From Bacillota bacterium (GTDB lineage Bacteria > Bacillota > Clostridia > Acetivibrionales > DTU013), in the NCBI GenBank assembly GCA_023439545.1, contig JAEXNT010000024.1, forward strand, positions 1 through 64,000: a stretch of DNA of 64,000 bases, given 5' to 3'. Within the stretch, counting starts at the first letter, position 1; each line of letters opens with the position of its first letter. The notes below the pieces were generated by a model. That model saw only the letters and a list, made by a program, of their open reading frames with translations. It was not told the DNA's origin and did no database searches. Positions 36,487 through 45,739 of the stretch are shown here, piece after piece. The translations under genes and the position numbers were made by a program.

Positions 36487-37137
36487 TTACAGCAGCTTCA
36501 AAATCTCCAGCGGGTCCGTGATGAGCATGTTCGCACCGTTATTCATAAGCTCCCCGGCATCCCGGAAGCCCCAGAGCACGCCAATCGCATACATCCCTGC
36601 GGATACGGCGGTCTTCATGTCTGTTCCGGTATCGCCAAGATACAGGAATTCTTCAGGGCTGAGTCCAAGTATTTGTGCAATTTCCAGGGCCCCGGCCGGG
36701 TTCGGTTTTATGGGCACTCCTTCCCGTTCTCCGTATACAGGGTAGAAGTTCCAGTCGGGAAGCAGCTTTTTTACTATATCATTCGAAAACCTGTCCAGTT
36801 TATTTGATAATACGGCAAGCTTTATGCCTTTCATGGTCAATGCATCCAACAAAGCAGGAATCCCGGGATATGGCCGGGTCTTATCGGCCCACCTTTTGGC
36901 ATATTCATCGCGCATTTCCATCAGCGCCAGGCCAATTGAAGCGCTGTCGCGTTTATCTTCAGGCAGTGCTCTTTCCACAAGATTGCGCATGCCGTTTCCT
37001 ACGAAATACTTGTAAGCTCCGAGGTCATGCATGGGATAACCGTGCCTTTCCAGCACGCTGTTCATGGAATCTCCGAGATCATCTATGGTATCTAGTAATG
37101 TCCCGTCAAGATCGAATATTACCGCTTTATACTTCAT
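36487..37137 (-). CDS. HAD family hydrolase, phosphoglycolate phosphatase-like
   Basis: A 216-residue HAD-IA phosphatase: motif I FDLDGTLLDTIDDL at residues 8-21, motif II LSNK near residue 115, Lys in KPNPAGALEI, and motif III YLGDTGTDMKTAVSAG. The helical cap (SMNSVLERHGYP) matches the Gph/PGP group that clears 2-phosphoglycolate and other small phosphomonoesters. The substrate is not determined. It converges on the small Cys-rich gene, 31 bases away. Confidence 0.88.
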   Translation of the reverse strand: MKYKAVIFDLDGTLLDTIDDLGDSMNSVLERHGYPMHDLGAYKYFVGNGMRNLVERALPEDKRDSASIGLALMEMRDEYAKRWADKTRPYPGIPALLDALTMKGIKLAVLSNKLDRFSNDIVKKLLPDWNFYPVYGEREGVPIKPNPAGALEIAQILGLSPEEFLYLGDTGTDMKTAVSAGMYAIGVLWGFRDAGELMNNGANMLITDPLEILKLL

Positions 37138-37200
37138 CGTTTGCCTGCTCCTTTGCCATCGTTATTAATAAATCTTTTACTGCGACTATACCCTATTATA

Positions 37201-37941
37201 CTAAAATGGCGAATTACTCTCGAGCGTATTTTTGTAATTGCACATCCATGCGATATTAAATCCGCTGCGGTATGCGACCTTTTGTGACGCGATGTTTGAA
37301 GAAGCTGTGCCGTAATACGGTATGATCCCGCGCTCCATTATCATCAACGCCAAATTGCTTACCAGGTATGCAGCGAGGCCGGCATTCCTGTAATTCGGCA
37401 AAACGTCGATGCCGATCTGCCACATGATTGCACTGTCTATGGATGCAGCGGCTATTCCGGCTATTTCATTATTTTTCATCGCATATAAAGCAAGATAATC
37501 CGGATGGGCACTCTTTTCATTATACTGCAATGCATTTATGAAGCCGCTATACTTGTACAACCCGTATATTTCGCCGCCTTCCGCGACGCTGGTTGTAAAT
37601 CCGGAGGGACAAGGCAGACGCCTGATGTAACTGCACTCCGGCACGTAGTAAAGAGAATGCCCGAATAAGAAGGGAGCAAAAAACAGGTCATCTCTGAATT
37701 TGTTCTCCAGGATCGGTTTTACTCTCTTAAGGACGTCTGTATCGGCTGAAACTACCATACCTTTTCCCATGGTGGCTATCTCGATGTACGGCGATTGCCT
37801 TTCAAGCATTCTGCGCCCTTCGTTCAGCCCGGACTCATAAAAAAATACTCCGTTTGATAGAAAATCCTCGGCTTTGCAGTTATAATCCAAAGCCAATTGG
37901 TTGCGCACAATCTCCAATATTCTTGAGTTGCTGAATTCCAC
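37201..37941 (-). CDS. GNAT family N-acetyltransferase
   Basis: A 246-residue two-part protein. The N-terminal half (residues 1-110) is a poorly conserved helical region; the C-terminal half is a GNAT fold with the acetyl-CoA site region IGIDVLPNYRNAGLAAYLVSNLA and the terminal ASQKVAYRSGF. A GTG start at 37941 is chosen because GGGAGGAG lies nine bases upstream; the frame also opens at a TTG 18 bases earlier. The substrate is unknown. Confidence 0.8.
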   Translation of the reverse strand: MEFSNSRILEIVRNQLALDYNCKAEDFLSNGVFFYESGLNEGRRMLERQSPYIEIATMGKGMVVSADTDVLKRVKPILENKFRDDLFFAPFLFGHSLYYVPECSYIRRLPCPSGFTTSVAEGGEIYGLYKYSGFINALQYNEKSAHPDYLALYAMKNNEIAGIAAASIDSAIMWQIGIDVLPNYRNAGLAAYLVSNLALMIMERGIIPYYGTASSNIASQKVAYRSGFNIAWMCNYKNTLESNSPF

Positions 37942-38026
37942 TGCGGCTCCTCCCTTCAATGCTCCGCGAGTTGAAAAATGTAACAGGCGGGTAGTACCAT
38001 TTTAGCATAGATATTTGAAAAAGCCA

Positions 38027-38056
38027 TTGACAAAACTATTGACTGTAAATTATAAT
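38027..38056 (+). promoter_or_regulatory. Promoter of the histidine operon
   Basis: Consensus TTGACA (38027-38032), 18-base spacer, consensus TATAAT (38051-38056). This is the strongest promoter-like sequence upstream of hisZ. Confidence 0.7.
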
Positions 38057-38064
38057 TAGTGCAA

Positions 38065-38110
38065 TTCACTTATTTATCAATTTATCGCATTAAAGTGATA
38101 AATCAGTGAA
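38065..38110. promoter_or_regulatory. Inverted repeat at the his operon start site
   Basis: TTCACTTATTTATCA (38065-38079) and TGATAAATCAGTGAA (38096-38110) are 15-base arms with one mismatch around a 16-base loop. The left arm begins at the predicted transcription start, so the element may be a repressor operator or a 5' mRNA hairpin. No T-box landmarks (specifier loop, NGGN antiterminator, T-rich terminator) are visible in the short leader. Confidence 0.5.
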
Positions 38111-38185
38111 ACGCAGAACTCTTCAAAATTTGTTACAATATACATAAATATTTTGTTTAATGATAATCAAGTGAGGTGCACTCAA

Positions 38186-39442
38186 TTGTCCAAGTGGAAA
38201 ATCTACACGCCGGATGGAGTTCAGGATATATTGTTTGAGGATTGCAGTCAGAAGCGCAGCCTGGAGCAGAAGCTCAGGGCGCTGTTCAGGAGCTGCGGTT
38301 TCAACGAGGTCGAAACGCCCTCCATCGAGTTTTACGATGTGTTTGCCTCCGATGAGGGCGCAATGCCCCAGGAGGACATGTTCAAGTTTTTCGACCAGCA
38401 GGGCAGGATACTTGTACTGAGGCCTGACATAACAGTGCCCGTGGCAAGGATCACCGCGACAAAATACAGGGAAGCTGCCTATCCTGTCCGGATATCATAT
38501 ATCGGGAACGTATTCAGGTATAACGATTATGGCGGCGGCAAGCAGAACGAGTTCACACAGGCAGGCGTCGAAGCGCTTGGAGTCAGCACGCCCGAATCCG
38601 ACGCGGAAGTTATCGCAGTGGCGATTCAGGCGCTTAAGGCGTCCGGACTTGAGAACTTCCAGGTAGATATAGGCCAGGTCGAATTTTTCAACGGTTTGAT
38701 GGAGGAGACTGGGCTTTCCGAGAAGGATACCGCCCAGGTCAGCACGCTCATAGACCGCAAGGATTATGTCGGGCTGGATGAATTCCTTAACCGCAGCGAA
38801 ATACGGGAGGATTTGAAAAAGCTGATTTCAGGACTGCCGGGCTTTTTCGGTTCGGTCGATGTGATAGAGAAGGCTGAAGCCTTTGAACTGAATAAAAGAT
38901 CGCGCGATGCTCTGGAAAATATACGTCAGGTGCTCAACATACTGGAGGATTACGGCCTGGGTCAATATGTTTCCGTTGATCTGGGTATGCTGAGAGGCCT
39001 TTCCTACGATACTGGAATCATTTTCAGGGGTTTCACCTATGGAGTCGGTTTTCCCGTATTGACGGGCGGCAGATATGACAAACTGGTCGGCGAATTCGGC
39101 AAGGAATGCCCTGCCACCGGTTTTTCGCTGGGCGTCAACATGATACTCATGGCGCTCCAAAGGCAAAAAATAGACATGGAGAGACCGGGTACGGACAGTC
39201 TCGTCTGCTACTCCGAACACGGCAGGAAAACGGCGATCGAGCTTTGCGCAGAGCTCAGGAACCAGGGACTTGTAGTAGAACTGGACATCGCGGGCAGCAC
39301 TGCCGGGGAAGCAAAAAAGTACGCCGCGTCCAGAAATATCGGAGGCGTGCTCAGGATCGTCGACGAGGATACGGTGGAAATACATTATGTCCAGTCGGGA
39401 GAAGTTTGCATGGTCAAGATCAGCGAATTGTTGAAGAGGTGA
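38186..39442 (+). CDS. hisZ: ATP phosphoribosyltransferase regulatory subunit
   Basis: A 418-residue HisRS-like protein without tRNA-charging activity. It forms the hetero-octamer with short-form HisG and confers histidine feedback. The catalytic-core-like motifs ([37 protein letters not shown]) are present; the tRNA-binding C-terminal domain is replaced by a shorter tail. A TTG start at 38186 is chosen because GTGAGGTG lies just upstream and the family opening [13 protein letters not shown] follows. hisG follows six bases after the stop. Confidence 0.92.
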   Translation: MSKWKIYTPDGVQDILFEDCSQKRSLEQKLRALFRSCGFNEVETPSIEFYDVFASDEGAMPQEDMFKFFDQQGRILVLRPDITVPVARITATKYREAAYPVRISYIGNVFRYNDYGGGKQNEFTQAGVEALGVSTPESDAEVIAVAIQALKASGLENFQVDIGQVEFFNGLMEETGLSEKDTAQVSTLIDRKDYVGLDEFLNRSEIREDLKKLISGLPGFFGSVDVIEKAEAFELNKRSRDALENIRQVLNILEDYGLGQYVSVDLGMLRGLSYDTGIIFRGFTYGVGFPVLTGGRYDKLVGEFGKECPATGFSLGVNMILMALQRQKIDMERPGTDSLVCYSEHGRKTAIELCAELRNQGLVVELDIAGSTAGEAKKYAASRNIGGVLRIVDEDTVEIHYVQSGEVCMVKISELLKR

Positions 39443-39447
39443 AAAGA

Positions 39448-40098
39448 TTGAGATATCTTACGATAGCGTTGTCAAAGGGACGGCTGACGGATCTGTCCGT
39501 CGGACTGCTTGAAAAGCTTGGGATAGACTGCTCCGAGTACCGGAACGAGTCGCGCAAGCTGATATTTACGGACGAGAAAAGCAGGATTAAATTCTTTCTT
39601 GTGAAACCGGCCGACGTTCCTACATATGTGGAATACGGCGCCGCCGATATAGGCATCGTAGGCAAGGATACGCTGCTCGAGGAGGGACGGCACCTTTACG
39701 AGGTACTGAACCTGGGTTTTGCAGCGTGCCGTATGGTCGTCGCGGGGCCCGCCGAACTGGCGGGAAAGCTCGACAGCCTTAATAACAAAAGGGTCGCTAC
39801 AAAATACCCGCGTATAGCTCGCGAATACTTCGAGCACAAACGCAGGGAATCGATCGAGATCATCAAGCTCAACGGTTCTGTCGAACTGGCCCCGCTCGTT
39901 GGGCTTTCGGAAGTGATCGTGGACCTTGTGGAAAGCGGAAGGACGCTCAAGGAAAACGGGCTGGTCGTACTGGATACGATCGCCGAAATCAGCGCCAGGA
40001 TGGTTGTCAACCGTGTCAGTATGAAGATGGAGAGCGAGAGGATCAACGCTATCATAGATGGGCTGAAGACGCAGCTGCAGGGATCGGACATCCGATAG
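39448..40098 (+). CDS. hisG: ATP phosphoribosyltransferase catalytic subunit (short form)
   Basis: A 216-residue short-form HisG catalysing the first step of histidine synthesis, PRPP + ATP to phosphoribosyl-ATP. It begins at TTG 39448 ([14 protein letters not shown]), with GAGGTG upstream, inside a frame that is open from 39106 but overlaps hisZ there. The PRPP loop is [18 protein letters not shown]. The regulatory C-terminal domain of long HisG is absent, as expected in an organism with HisZ. Confidence 0.95.
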   Translation: MRYLTIALSKGRLTDLSVGLLEKLGIDCSEYRNESRKLIFTDEKSRIKFFLVKPADVPTYVEYGAADIGIVGKDTLLEEGRHLYEVLNLGFAACRMVVAGPAELAGKLDSLNNKRVATKYPRIAREYFEHKRRESIEIIKLNGSVELAPLVGLSEVIVDLVESGRTLKENGLVVLDTIAEISARMVVNRVSMKMESERINAIIDGLKTQLQGSDIR

Positions 40099-40141
40099 AA
40101 AGTCAGAGCTATCTATGGACGTCCAAATTAAGGAGGTAATT

Positions 40142-41455
40142 ATGATAAAAATTATCGATATGCGGCAGGGGAAGGACTCCGGGTTGTTCGACAAGCTGGT
40201 GGCACGCGACAGGGTTGGCCGTCAGGATGTTATCGGAGCCGTGGAGGCTATACTGACGAATGTGAGGGAAAACGGAGACAAGGCCGTACTTGAATATACG
40301 AAAAAATTCGATAAGGCAGAGCTCGATTCATCGTCAATGAAGGTATCGGACGAGGAAATAAGGGCTGCATACGATGCGGTCGATCCGAAGCTCATCGATG
40401 TAATAAGGAAGTCCAAGGCCAACATAGAGGCATTTCATGAGAAGCAGAGGGAGAATTCATGGTTTACCGCGGGGGAGGACGGTATACTGCTGGGACAGCT
40501 GTACAGGCCTCTTGAGGTGGTCGGCATATATGTGCCGGGCGGGACTGCCGTGTTGACCTCTACCGTTCTAATGACGACTCTGCCTGCAAAGGTTGCCGGC
40601 GTAGGGAAAATAATAATGGCAACGCCTCCCGGCAGCGACGGAAGGATAGACCCGGCAGTGCTGGCAGCCGCTAAGGAAGCGGGAGTGGATGAAATATACA
40701 AAATGGGCGGAGCGCAGGCGGTCGCAGCCATGGTGTTCGGAACGGAGACGGTGCCGAAGGTGGATAAGATCTTCGGACCCGGCAACATTTATGTATCGAC
40801 GGCAAAAAGGCTTGTCTACGGCTACTGCGACATCGATATGTTTGCGGGCCCCAGTGAGATCACGGTTGTCGCGGATGACTCGGCAAATCCCGTGTATGTG
40901 GCGGCGGATCTGCTCTCGCAGGCAGAGCATGACGTGCTTTCGGCTTCGATTCTGATAACGCCTTCTGAAAAATTGGCCGGCGCCGTGGTAAAAGAAATTG
41001 AAAAACAGTACGCACGGCTTTCTAGGAAGGGAATTCTGGACAGGTCGCTTGCGGATTACAGCGCTGCCATAATCGTCAATGATCTGGACGAGGCAATGAA
41101 CGTAGTCAACCGCATTGCGCCCGAACACCTGGAACTTTGCATTGAGGAGCCTTTCAGCAAGCTGTCCTACGTAAAAAACGCGGGTGCGGTATTCCTCGGG
41201 CACTGGTCGCCGGAGCCGCTGGGGGATTACTTCGCAGGACCCAACCACGTGCTGCCGACGGGAGGGACCGCCAGGTTCTTCTCTCCGCTAAACGTAGCCG
41301 ATTATATGAAGAAGTCCAGCGTGATCTCTTATACGAGGCAGGCGCTGGAAAAGGCAAGCGATTATGTTATACGGTTTGCGGAATACGAAAAGCTCGATGG
41401 CCATGCAAACGCCATAAAGGTTCGTTTTGACAAGCAGGACGGCAAAAAGGAATAG
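40142..41455 (+). CDS. hisD: Histidinol dehydrogenase
   Basis: A 437-residue zinc enzyme that performs the last two oxidations from L-histidinol to histidine. Family motifs include the NAD site YVPGGTAVLTSTVLM, the long signature region around DMFAGPSEITVVADDSANPV, the zinc-ligand SQAEHD and the catalytic EHLEL and GPNHVLPTGGTARF segments. ATG 40142 has AAGGAGGTAATT upstream. It lies between hisG and hisC in the operon. Confidence 0.97.
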   Translation: MIKIIDMRQGKDSGLFDKLVARDRVGRQDVIGAVEAILTNVRENGDKAVLEYTKKFDKAELDSSSMKVSDEEIRAAYDAVDPKLIDVIRKSKANIEAFHEKQRENSWFTAGEDGILLGQLYRPLEVVGIYVPGGTAVLTSTVLMTTLPAKVAGVGKIIMATPPGSDGRIDPAVLAAAKEAGVDEIYKMGGAQAVAAMVFGTETVPKVDKIFGPGNIYVSTAKRLVYGYCDIDMFAGPSEITVVADDSANPVYVAADLLSQAEHDVLSASILITPSEKLAGAVVKEIEKQYARLSRKGILDRSLADYSAAIIVNDLDEAMNVVNRIAPEHLELCIEEPFSKLSYVKNAGAVFLGHWSPEPLGDYFAGPNHVLPTGGTARFFSPLNVADYMKKSSVISYTRQALEKASDYVIRFAEYEKLDGHANAIKVRFDKQDGKKE

Positions 41456-41481
41456 TAACGACAGATCAGGGAGAGTAGCAT

Positions 41482-42546
41482 ATGAACAAATACTGGAGCA
41501 GGCTGGCGTCCGGAGTCGAACCTTATGTACCGGGTGAGCAGCCGAGAGACAGGAAATATATAAAGCTGAATACGAATGAAAGCCCATACGGGCCGTCGCC
41601 GAGGGTGCTTGAGGCATTGAAGGAAGCGGCGGACGACAGCCTCAGGCTTTATCCGGATCCTTCCTGCGATATGCTTGCAAGCGCAGCTGCCGAAAGCTAC
41701 GGGCTCAAAAAGGACCAGATATTTTTGGGCAACGGCTCGGATGAAGTACTGGCATTCGCGTTTATGGCCTTTTTTGATCCCGGAAGGACAATTGTGTTCC
41801 CCAACATTACCTATTCCTTCTATCCCGTTTATGCGTCCCTTTTCAAACTCGACTATGTAACTACACCGCTTGACAGCGAATTTAACATACCCTCGGAAAA
41901 ACTCATGCAAAGCAGCGGCGGGATTATAATTGCGAATCCCAACGCCCCCACGGGGAAGGCGCTTCCGCTAACGAAGATCCGCGAAGTTCTCGAGGGAAAT
42001 CCCGATGTAGTCGTGATAGTGGACGAAGCTTATATAGACTACGGAGGCGAGACGACTGTAGGCCTTATAAAGGATTATCCCAACCTGCTTGCGATACAGA
42101 CGTTTTCCAAATCACGTGCGCTGGCGGGTATGCGGATCGGCTTTGCCTTCGGCGACAGCGAGCTAATTAAGGCTCTGGAAAGCATAAAAAATTCCTTCAA
42201 CTCTTACACTCTCGACAGACTGGCGATCATTGCGGGGACTGCCGCCTTGAAGGACCCGGCATATTATGACATGACCACCGAAAAGGTCGTTGCGGCGAGG
42301 GAGAGGTTCACGCGGGAACTCCGCAGAAGGGGTTTCACCGTGGCCGATTCGGCCGCCAACTTTGTGTTTGCGAGCCACTGCAGCATGCGCGGCGCAGATA
42401 TTTTCGCAGCGCTGCGCGAAAGAGGAATACTGGTCCGCCATTTCAAAAAGCCGGTCATAGACAATTATCTGCGTATCAGCATTGGAACGGACGAGGAAAT
42501 GGATTCGGTAATCAGGGCTCTGGACGATATAATCATGGGCAATTGA
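41482..42546 (+). CDS. hisC: Histidinol-phosphate aminotransferase
   Basis: A 354-residue class I/II PLP aminotransferase converting imidazole acetol phosphate to histidinol phosphate. Features: KLNTNESPYGPSPRV near the N-terminus, IVDEAYIDYGG with the PLP-contacting Asp and Tyr, the Schiff-base Lys in FSKSRALAGMRIG, and YLRISIGTDEEMD at the end. GGGAGAG lies upstream. Confidence 0.96.
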   Translation: MNKYWSRLASGVEPYVPGEQPRDRKYIKLNTNESPYGPSPRVLEALKEAADDSLRLYPDPSCDMLASAAAESYGLKKDQIFLGNGSDEVLAFAFMAFFDPGRTIVFPNITYSFYPVYASLFKLDYVTTPLDSEFNIPSEKLMQSSGGIIIANPNAPTGKALPLTKIREVLEGNPDVVVIVDEAYIDYGGETTVGLIKDYPNLLAIQTFSKSRALAGMRIGFAFGDSELIKALESIKNSFNSYTLDRLAIIAGTAALKDPAYYDMTTEKVVAARERFTRELRRRGFTVADSAANFVFASHCSMRGADIFAALRERGILVRHFKKPVIDNYLRISIGTDEEMDSVIRALDDIIMGN

Positions 42547-42733
42547 GCCGCAAGGCGGGTGTTTGAGGATGATCAAAACGATTTTTCAGTTCGATCAAAT
42601 TGGTATGGAATTCTAATGACTTGTTTTGTTATAATGATTTTGCAGTAGCAAATCGGATATGGACATGAAACGACTTGTTGCAGTGCAATCATAATTACGA
42701 AGGAAATGTATGTTATAAGTTCGGAGGTGGAAA

Positions 42734-43321
42734 ATGGCCAGAATAGCTGAAATAAGCAGGAATACCGCGGAAACGGCCATACGGTTGAAACTCGGTATCG
42801 ACGGAAACGGGATTTCCACGGTCGAAACCGGGGTCGGCTTCCTGGATCATATGCTGACGCTGTTTTCGAAGCACGGTCTGTTCGATCTTGAGGTCAATGC
42901 TAACGGCGACCTGAGGGTCGATGCCCACCATACTGTCGAAGACGTCGGTATAGTTCTCGGACAGGCGCTGAAACAGGCGCTTGGTGACAAGAAATCCATA
43001 AGGAGGTACGGGACGTCGACGGTGCCTATGGATGAGGCTCTGGCGTCCGTGTCGCTCGATTTGGGCGGACGGCCGTATCTTGTGTGCAACGTCCGTTTTA
43101 CAAACGAGCGTGTAGGCGATATGGATACCGAACTTGTCGAAGAATTTTTCCGCGCGGTGTCTGTTAACGCGGGCATGAACCTACATATCAACGTTCAGTA
43201 CGGAAATAATAACCACCATATGGCGGAGGCGATATTCAAGGCTTTCGGCAGGGCGCTCGACGAAGCTTCGCGCACCGACGAGAGGATAACCGGCGTAATG
43301 TCGACCAAAGGCATGCTGTAG
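42734..43321 (+). CDS. hisB: Imidazoleglycerol-phosphate dehydratase
   Basis: A 195-residue monofunctional IGP dehydratase (step 6 of histidine synthesis). It has the duplicated metal-binding motif: [14 protein letters not shown] and [11 protein letters not shown] in the first half, then [20 protein letters not shown] and [12 protein letters not shown] in the second. GGAGGTGG precedes the start. A TATAAT at 42630-42635 in the 187-base gap before it could serve a secondary promoter, but no matching -35 is clear. Confidence 0.97.
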   Translation: MARIAEISRNTAETAIRLKLGIDGNGISTVETGVGFLDHMLTLFSKHGLFDLEVNANGDLRVDAHHTVEDVGIVLGQALKQALGDKKSIRRYGTSTVPMDEALASVSLDLGGRPYLVCNVRFTNERVGDMDTELVEEFFRAVSVNAGMNLHINVQYGNNNHHMAEAIFKAFGRALDEASRTDERITGVMSTKGML

Positions 43322-43352
43322 TCTTATGGGCCATGCCGGCGGGGCAGGTTTG

Positions 43353-43379
43353 CAGACACCGGTCGTTTAGGCCGGTGTT
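43353..43379 (+). other. Intercistronic stem-loop between hisB and purC
   Basis: ACACCGG and CCGGTGT pair across a short loop. No T-run follows, so it is more likely an mRNA processing or stability hairpin than a terminator. Confidence 0.3.
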
Positions 43380-43418
43380 GAATATAAATTTGAGTCATAA
43401 GAGAAAGGTATTTGAATT

Positions 43419-44303
43419 ATGCTTATCAACGATACTAATTTTATCGACAAGCCCTTGTTTGTAAAGGGAAAAGTGAGAAATGTCTACGACCTGGGCGACA
43501 AACTTCTGATAGTCGTTACCGACAGGATCTCGGCATTTGACGTGGTTTTTTCCAATCTGATACCCAATAAGGGCAAAGTCCTCAACAGTATTTCGGAATT
43601 CTGGTTCAACTATACCTCGGGTATCGTGGGCAACCACATGATCACCACCGACGTGAGCAAATATCCGGACGGGCTGTCGAAGTACAAGGAGGAGCTGCAG
43701 GGCAGGTCCATGCTCGTCCGCAAGATCAAAATGACCAATGCGGAATGCATAGTGCGAGGCTATCTCGAAGGTTCGGGCCTGAAGGAATATAACGCATCGG
43801 GAAGCATCTGCGGGATTAAACTGCCGGCAGGGTTAAAACAGTGCGACAAGCTGCCCGAGCCTATTTTCACACCGTCGACGAAGGAATCGGAAGGACACGA
43901 TATAAACGTCACCTTCGAAGGCCTGGCGGACAGGATCGGAAGGGAGCTTGCCACACATCTGAAGGACGCAAGCATAGCGCTGTACCAGGCTGCAAGCCGC
44001 CATGCGGAGAGCAAGGGTATAATCCTTGCCGATACGAAGTTCGAATTCGGCATAATGGACGGTAAGCTTGTGCTGGCTGATGAAGCCGTCACACCCGACT
44101 CTTCGAGGTTCTGGGATATGTCGGAATATCAGCCCGGTAGGCCGCAGAAGAGCTTCGACAAGCAGTTCGTAAGGGAATACCTCGAAGAGATCGGCTGGAA
44201 CAAGCAGCCGCCGGCGCCTGAACTGCCGGAAAGCGTTATCAGGAATACGGAAGCAAAATATGTTGAGGCATATGAGAGAATTACGGGCAAAAGGCTGGTA
44301 TAA
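43419..44303 (+). CDS. purC: Phosphoribosylaminoimidazole-succinocarboxamide synthase
   Basis: A 294-residue SAICAR synthetase from purine synthesis (CAIR + aspartate + ATP). Visible features are KGKVRNVYDLGDKLLIVVTD at the N-terminus, the RISAFD motif, TNAECIVRGYLEGSG and LADTKFEFG near the end. It belongs to the longer, eukaryote/Clostridia-like class. It sits in the middle of the histidine operon with hisH starting three bases after its stop, so it is co-expressed with the pathway that releases AICAR. Confidence 0.95.
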   Translation: MLINDTNFIDKPLFVKGKVRNVYDLGDKLLIVVTDRISAFDVVFSNLIPNKGKVLNSISEFWFNYTSGIVGNHMITTDVSKYPDGLSKYKEELQGRSMLVRKIKMTNAECIVRGYLEGSGLKEYNASGSICGIKLPAGLKQCDKLPEPIFTPSTKESEGHDINVTFEGLADRIGRELATHLKDASIALYQAASRHAESKGIILADTKFEFGIMDGKLVLADEAVTPDSSRFWDMSEYQPGRPQKSFDKQFVREYLEEIGWNKQPPAPELPESVIRNTEAKYVEAYERITGKRLV

Positions 44304-44306
44304 AAC

Positions 44307-44915
44307 TTGATTGCTATAATCGATTATGAAGTAGGAAATCTGGGCAGCGTAAAAAATGCGCTGCGATATATCGGACAGGAAGCCGTTATCACATCGGACC
44401 CGGCGGAGATCAGGCGTGCCGACGCCGTGGTATTTCCGGGAGTCGGGGCATTTTCCAACGCGATGGCGTGCCTTGCAGGCAGCGGTTTGACGCAGGTTGT
44501 AAAGGAAGCGGTGCGGCAGGATAAAATGTTCCTCGGAATATGCCTCGGCATGCAGATGCTGTTCGACTACAGCGAGGAAGGCGGAGAAAAAGTGGAAGGC
44601 CTCGGCCTGTTCAGCGGTTCCGTCAGATTGCTGCCTCGGGATAAGGGGCTGAAGGTGCCGCATATGGGGTGGAATTCGCTGCAGGTGAACGATAGCCCTT
44701 TGTTTGCCGGCTTGCCTGAAAATCCCTATGTCTATTTTGTCCATTCATATTATCTCGATGCAAAGGACAAATCGATCGTAACGGCAACCTGTGAGTACGG
44801 CGTCAGCTTCGACGCCGCAATAGGAAAAGGAAGGGTGTTCGCAACCCAGTTCCATCCGGAAAAGAGCGGCGAAACCGGGCTTGCGATACTTAAGAACTGG
44901 GCGTCCATGATTTAA
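44307..44915 (+). CDS. hisH: Imidazole glycerol phosphate synthase, glutaminase subunit
   Basis: A 202-residue class I glutamine amidotransferase supplying ammonia to HisF. The nucleophile Cys is in FLGICLGMQMLF near residue 76, and the His/Glu pair is in ATQFHPEKSG. It starts at a TTG three bases after the purC stop with only a weak ribosome site, so translation is probably coupled to purC. It is the third gene of this operon to use TTG. Confidence 0.95.
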   Translation: MIAIIDYEVGNLGSVKNALRYIGQEAVITSDPAEIRRADAVVFPGVGAFSNAMACLAGSGLTQVVKEAVRQDKMFLGICLGMQMLFDYSEEGGEKVEGLGLFSGSVRLLPRDKGLKVPHMGWNSLQVNDSPLFAGLPENPYVYFVHSYYLDAKDKSIVTATCEYGVSFDAAIGKGRVFATQFHPEKSGETGLAILKNWASMI

Positions 44916-44917
44916 AC

Positions 44918-44945
44918 GAAACAGAGATACGGTTCTTTTGTTTCA
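44918..44945 (+). repeat. Degenerate half-copy of the dispersed hairpin repeat
   Basis: The stretch shares the core GGTTCTTTTGTTTCA and a preceding ACAG with the left arm of the repeat at 31177-31204. The right arm is absent. It lies in the 91-base gap between hisH and hisA. Confidence 0.5.
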
Positions 44946-45006
44946 TAGAAATACGACAATACTCGATACATATTTGAAGTAACATTTATTGACGAGGAGT
45001 GATTGG

Positions 45007-45720
45007 ATGATTATATACCCGGCTATAGACATAAAGGATGGAAGATGCGTCAGGCTGGTGCAGGGCAAATTCAACGATGTTACGATCTATTCCGACCATC
45101 CGGTCGATATGGCGGTGAAATTCGAGCAGATGGGAGCGCAGTACCTCCACGTGGTCGACCTTGACGGCGCGAGGCTTGGACAGCCCCAGAACATAGCGGT
45201 CGTCAGCGAGATGGCTGTCAGGCTGGGCATACCGATACAGCTGGGCGGAGGAATCCGTACGATCGAAACGATGGAAATAATCCTGTGCAAAGGTATAGAA
45301 AGGATAATTTTAGGCACGTCCGCGGTTAACGACCAGGAGCTCGTTAAAAAGGCGGTGCAGAGCTTCGGCAACAACCTTGCAGTCGCAATAGACGCAAAGG
45401 ATGGCCTCGTAGCAATAGAGGGCTGGGCAAAAACAAGTTCTTTCACGGCAGTCGGCTTTGCTAAAAAGATGGAGGATCTCGGCGCCAAAGTGATCATATA
45501 TACCGACATTTCAAGGGACGGTATGCTTAGGGGACCGAACCTGAAGGCCATGGAGGAAATGGTCAAGGCGGTAAAGATAGATGTCATCGCGTCGGGCGGT
45601 GTCACTAATATTCAGGATATCAATAACCTCAAAGAGATCGGCGTTTCAGGAGCAATAGTGGGAAAAGCGCTTTACACGGGCGACGTCGATCTGAAGGAAG
45701 CCATAGAGATCGCAAAATAG
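45007..45720 (+). CDS. hisA: Phosphoribosylformimino-AICAR ribotide isomerase
   Basis: A 237-residue beta/alpha barrel performing the Amadori rearrangement (step 4). The catalytic Asp 8 lies in IYPAIDIKDGRCVRL and the second Asp in ITDISRDGM-like IYTDISRDGMLRG. Phosphate loops are IQLGGGIRT and ASGGVTNIQD. ATG 45007 has GAGGAGTGATT upstream; the frame is open 18 bases further left. Confidence 0.96.
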   Translation: MIIYPAIDIKDGRCVRLVQGKFNDVTIYSDHPVDMAVKFEQMGAQYLHVVDLDGARLGQPQNIAVVSEMAVRLGIPIQLGGGIRTIETMEIILCKGIERIILGTSAVNDQELVKKAVQSFGNNLAVAIDAKDGLVAIEGWAKTSSFTAVGFAKKMEDLGAKVIIYTDISRDGMLRGPNLKAMEEMVKAVKIDVIASGGVTNIQDINNLKEIGVSGAIVGKALYTGDVDLKEAIEIAK

Positions 45721-45739
45721 CGAATTATGAGGTGGAAAA

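Noticed and set aside
37960..38185. T-box riboswitch in the his leader
   Set aside because: From the predicted start site only about 120 bases remain before hisZ, with no NGGN-type antiterminator and no terminator.
39106..39447. 114-codon N-terminal extension of hisG
   Set aside because: It lies entirely within hisZ in another frame and is Arg-rich noise; hisG begins at TTG 39448 with a ribosome site and the family opening.
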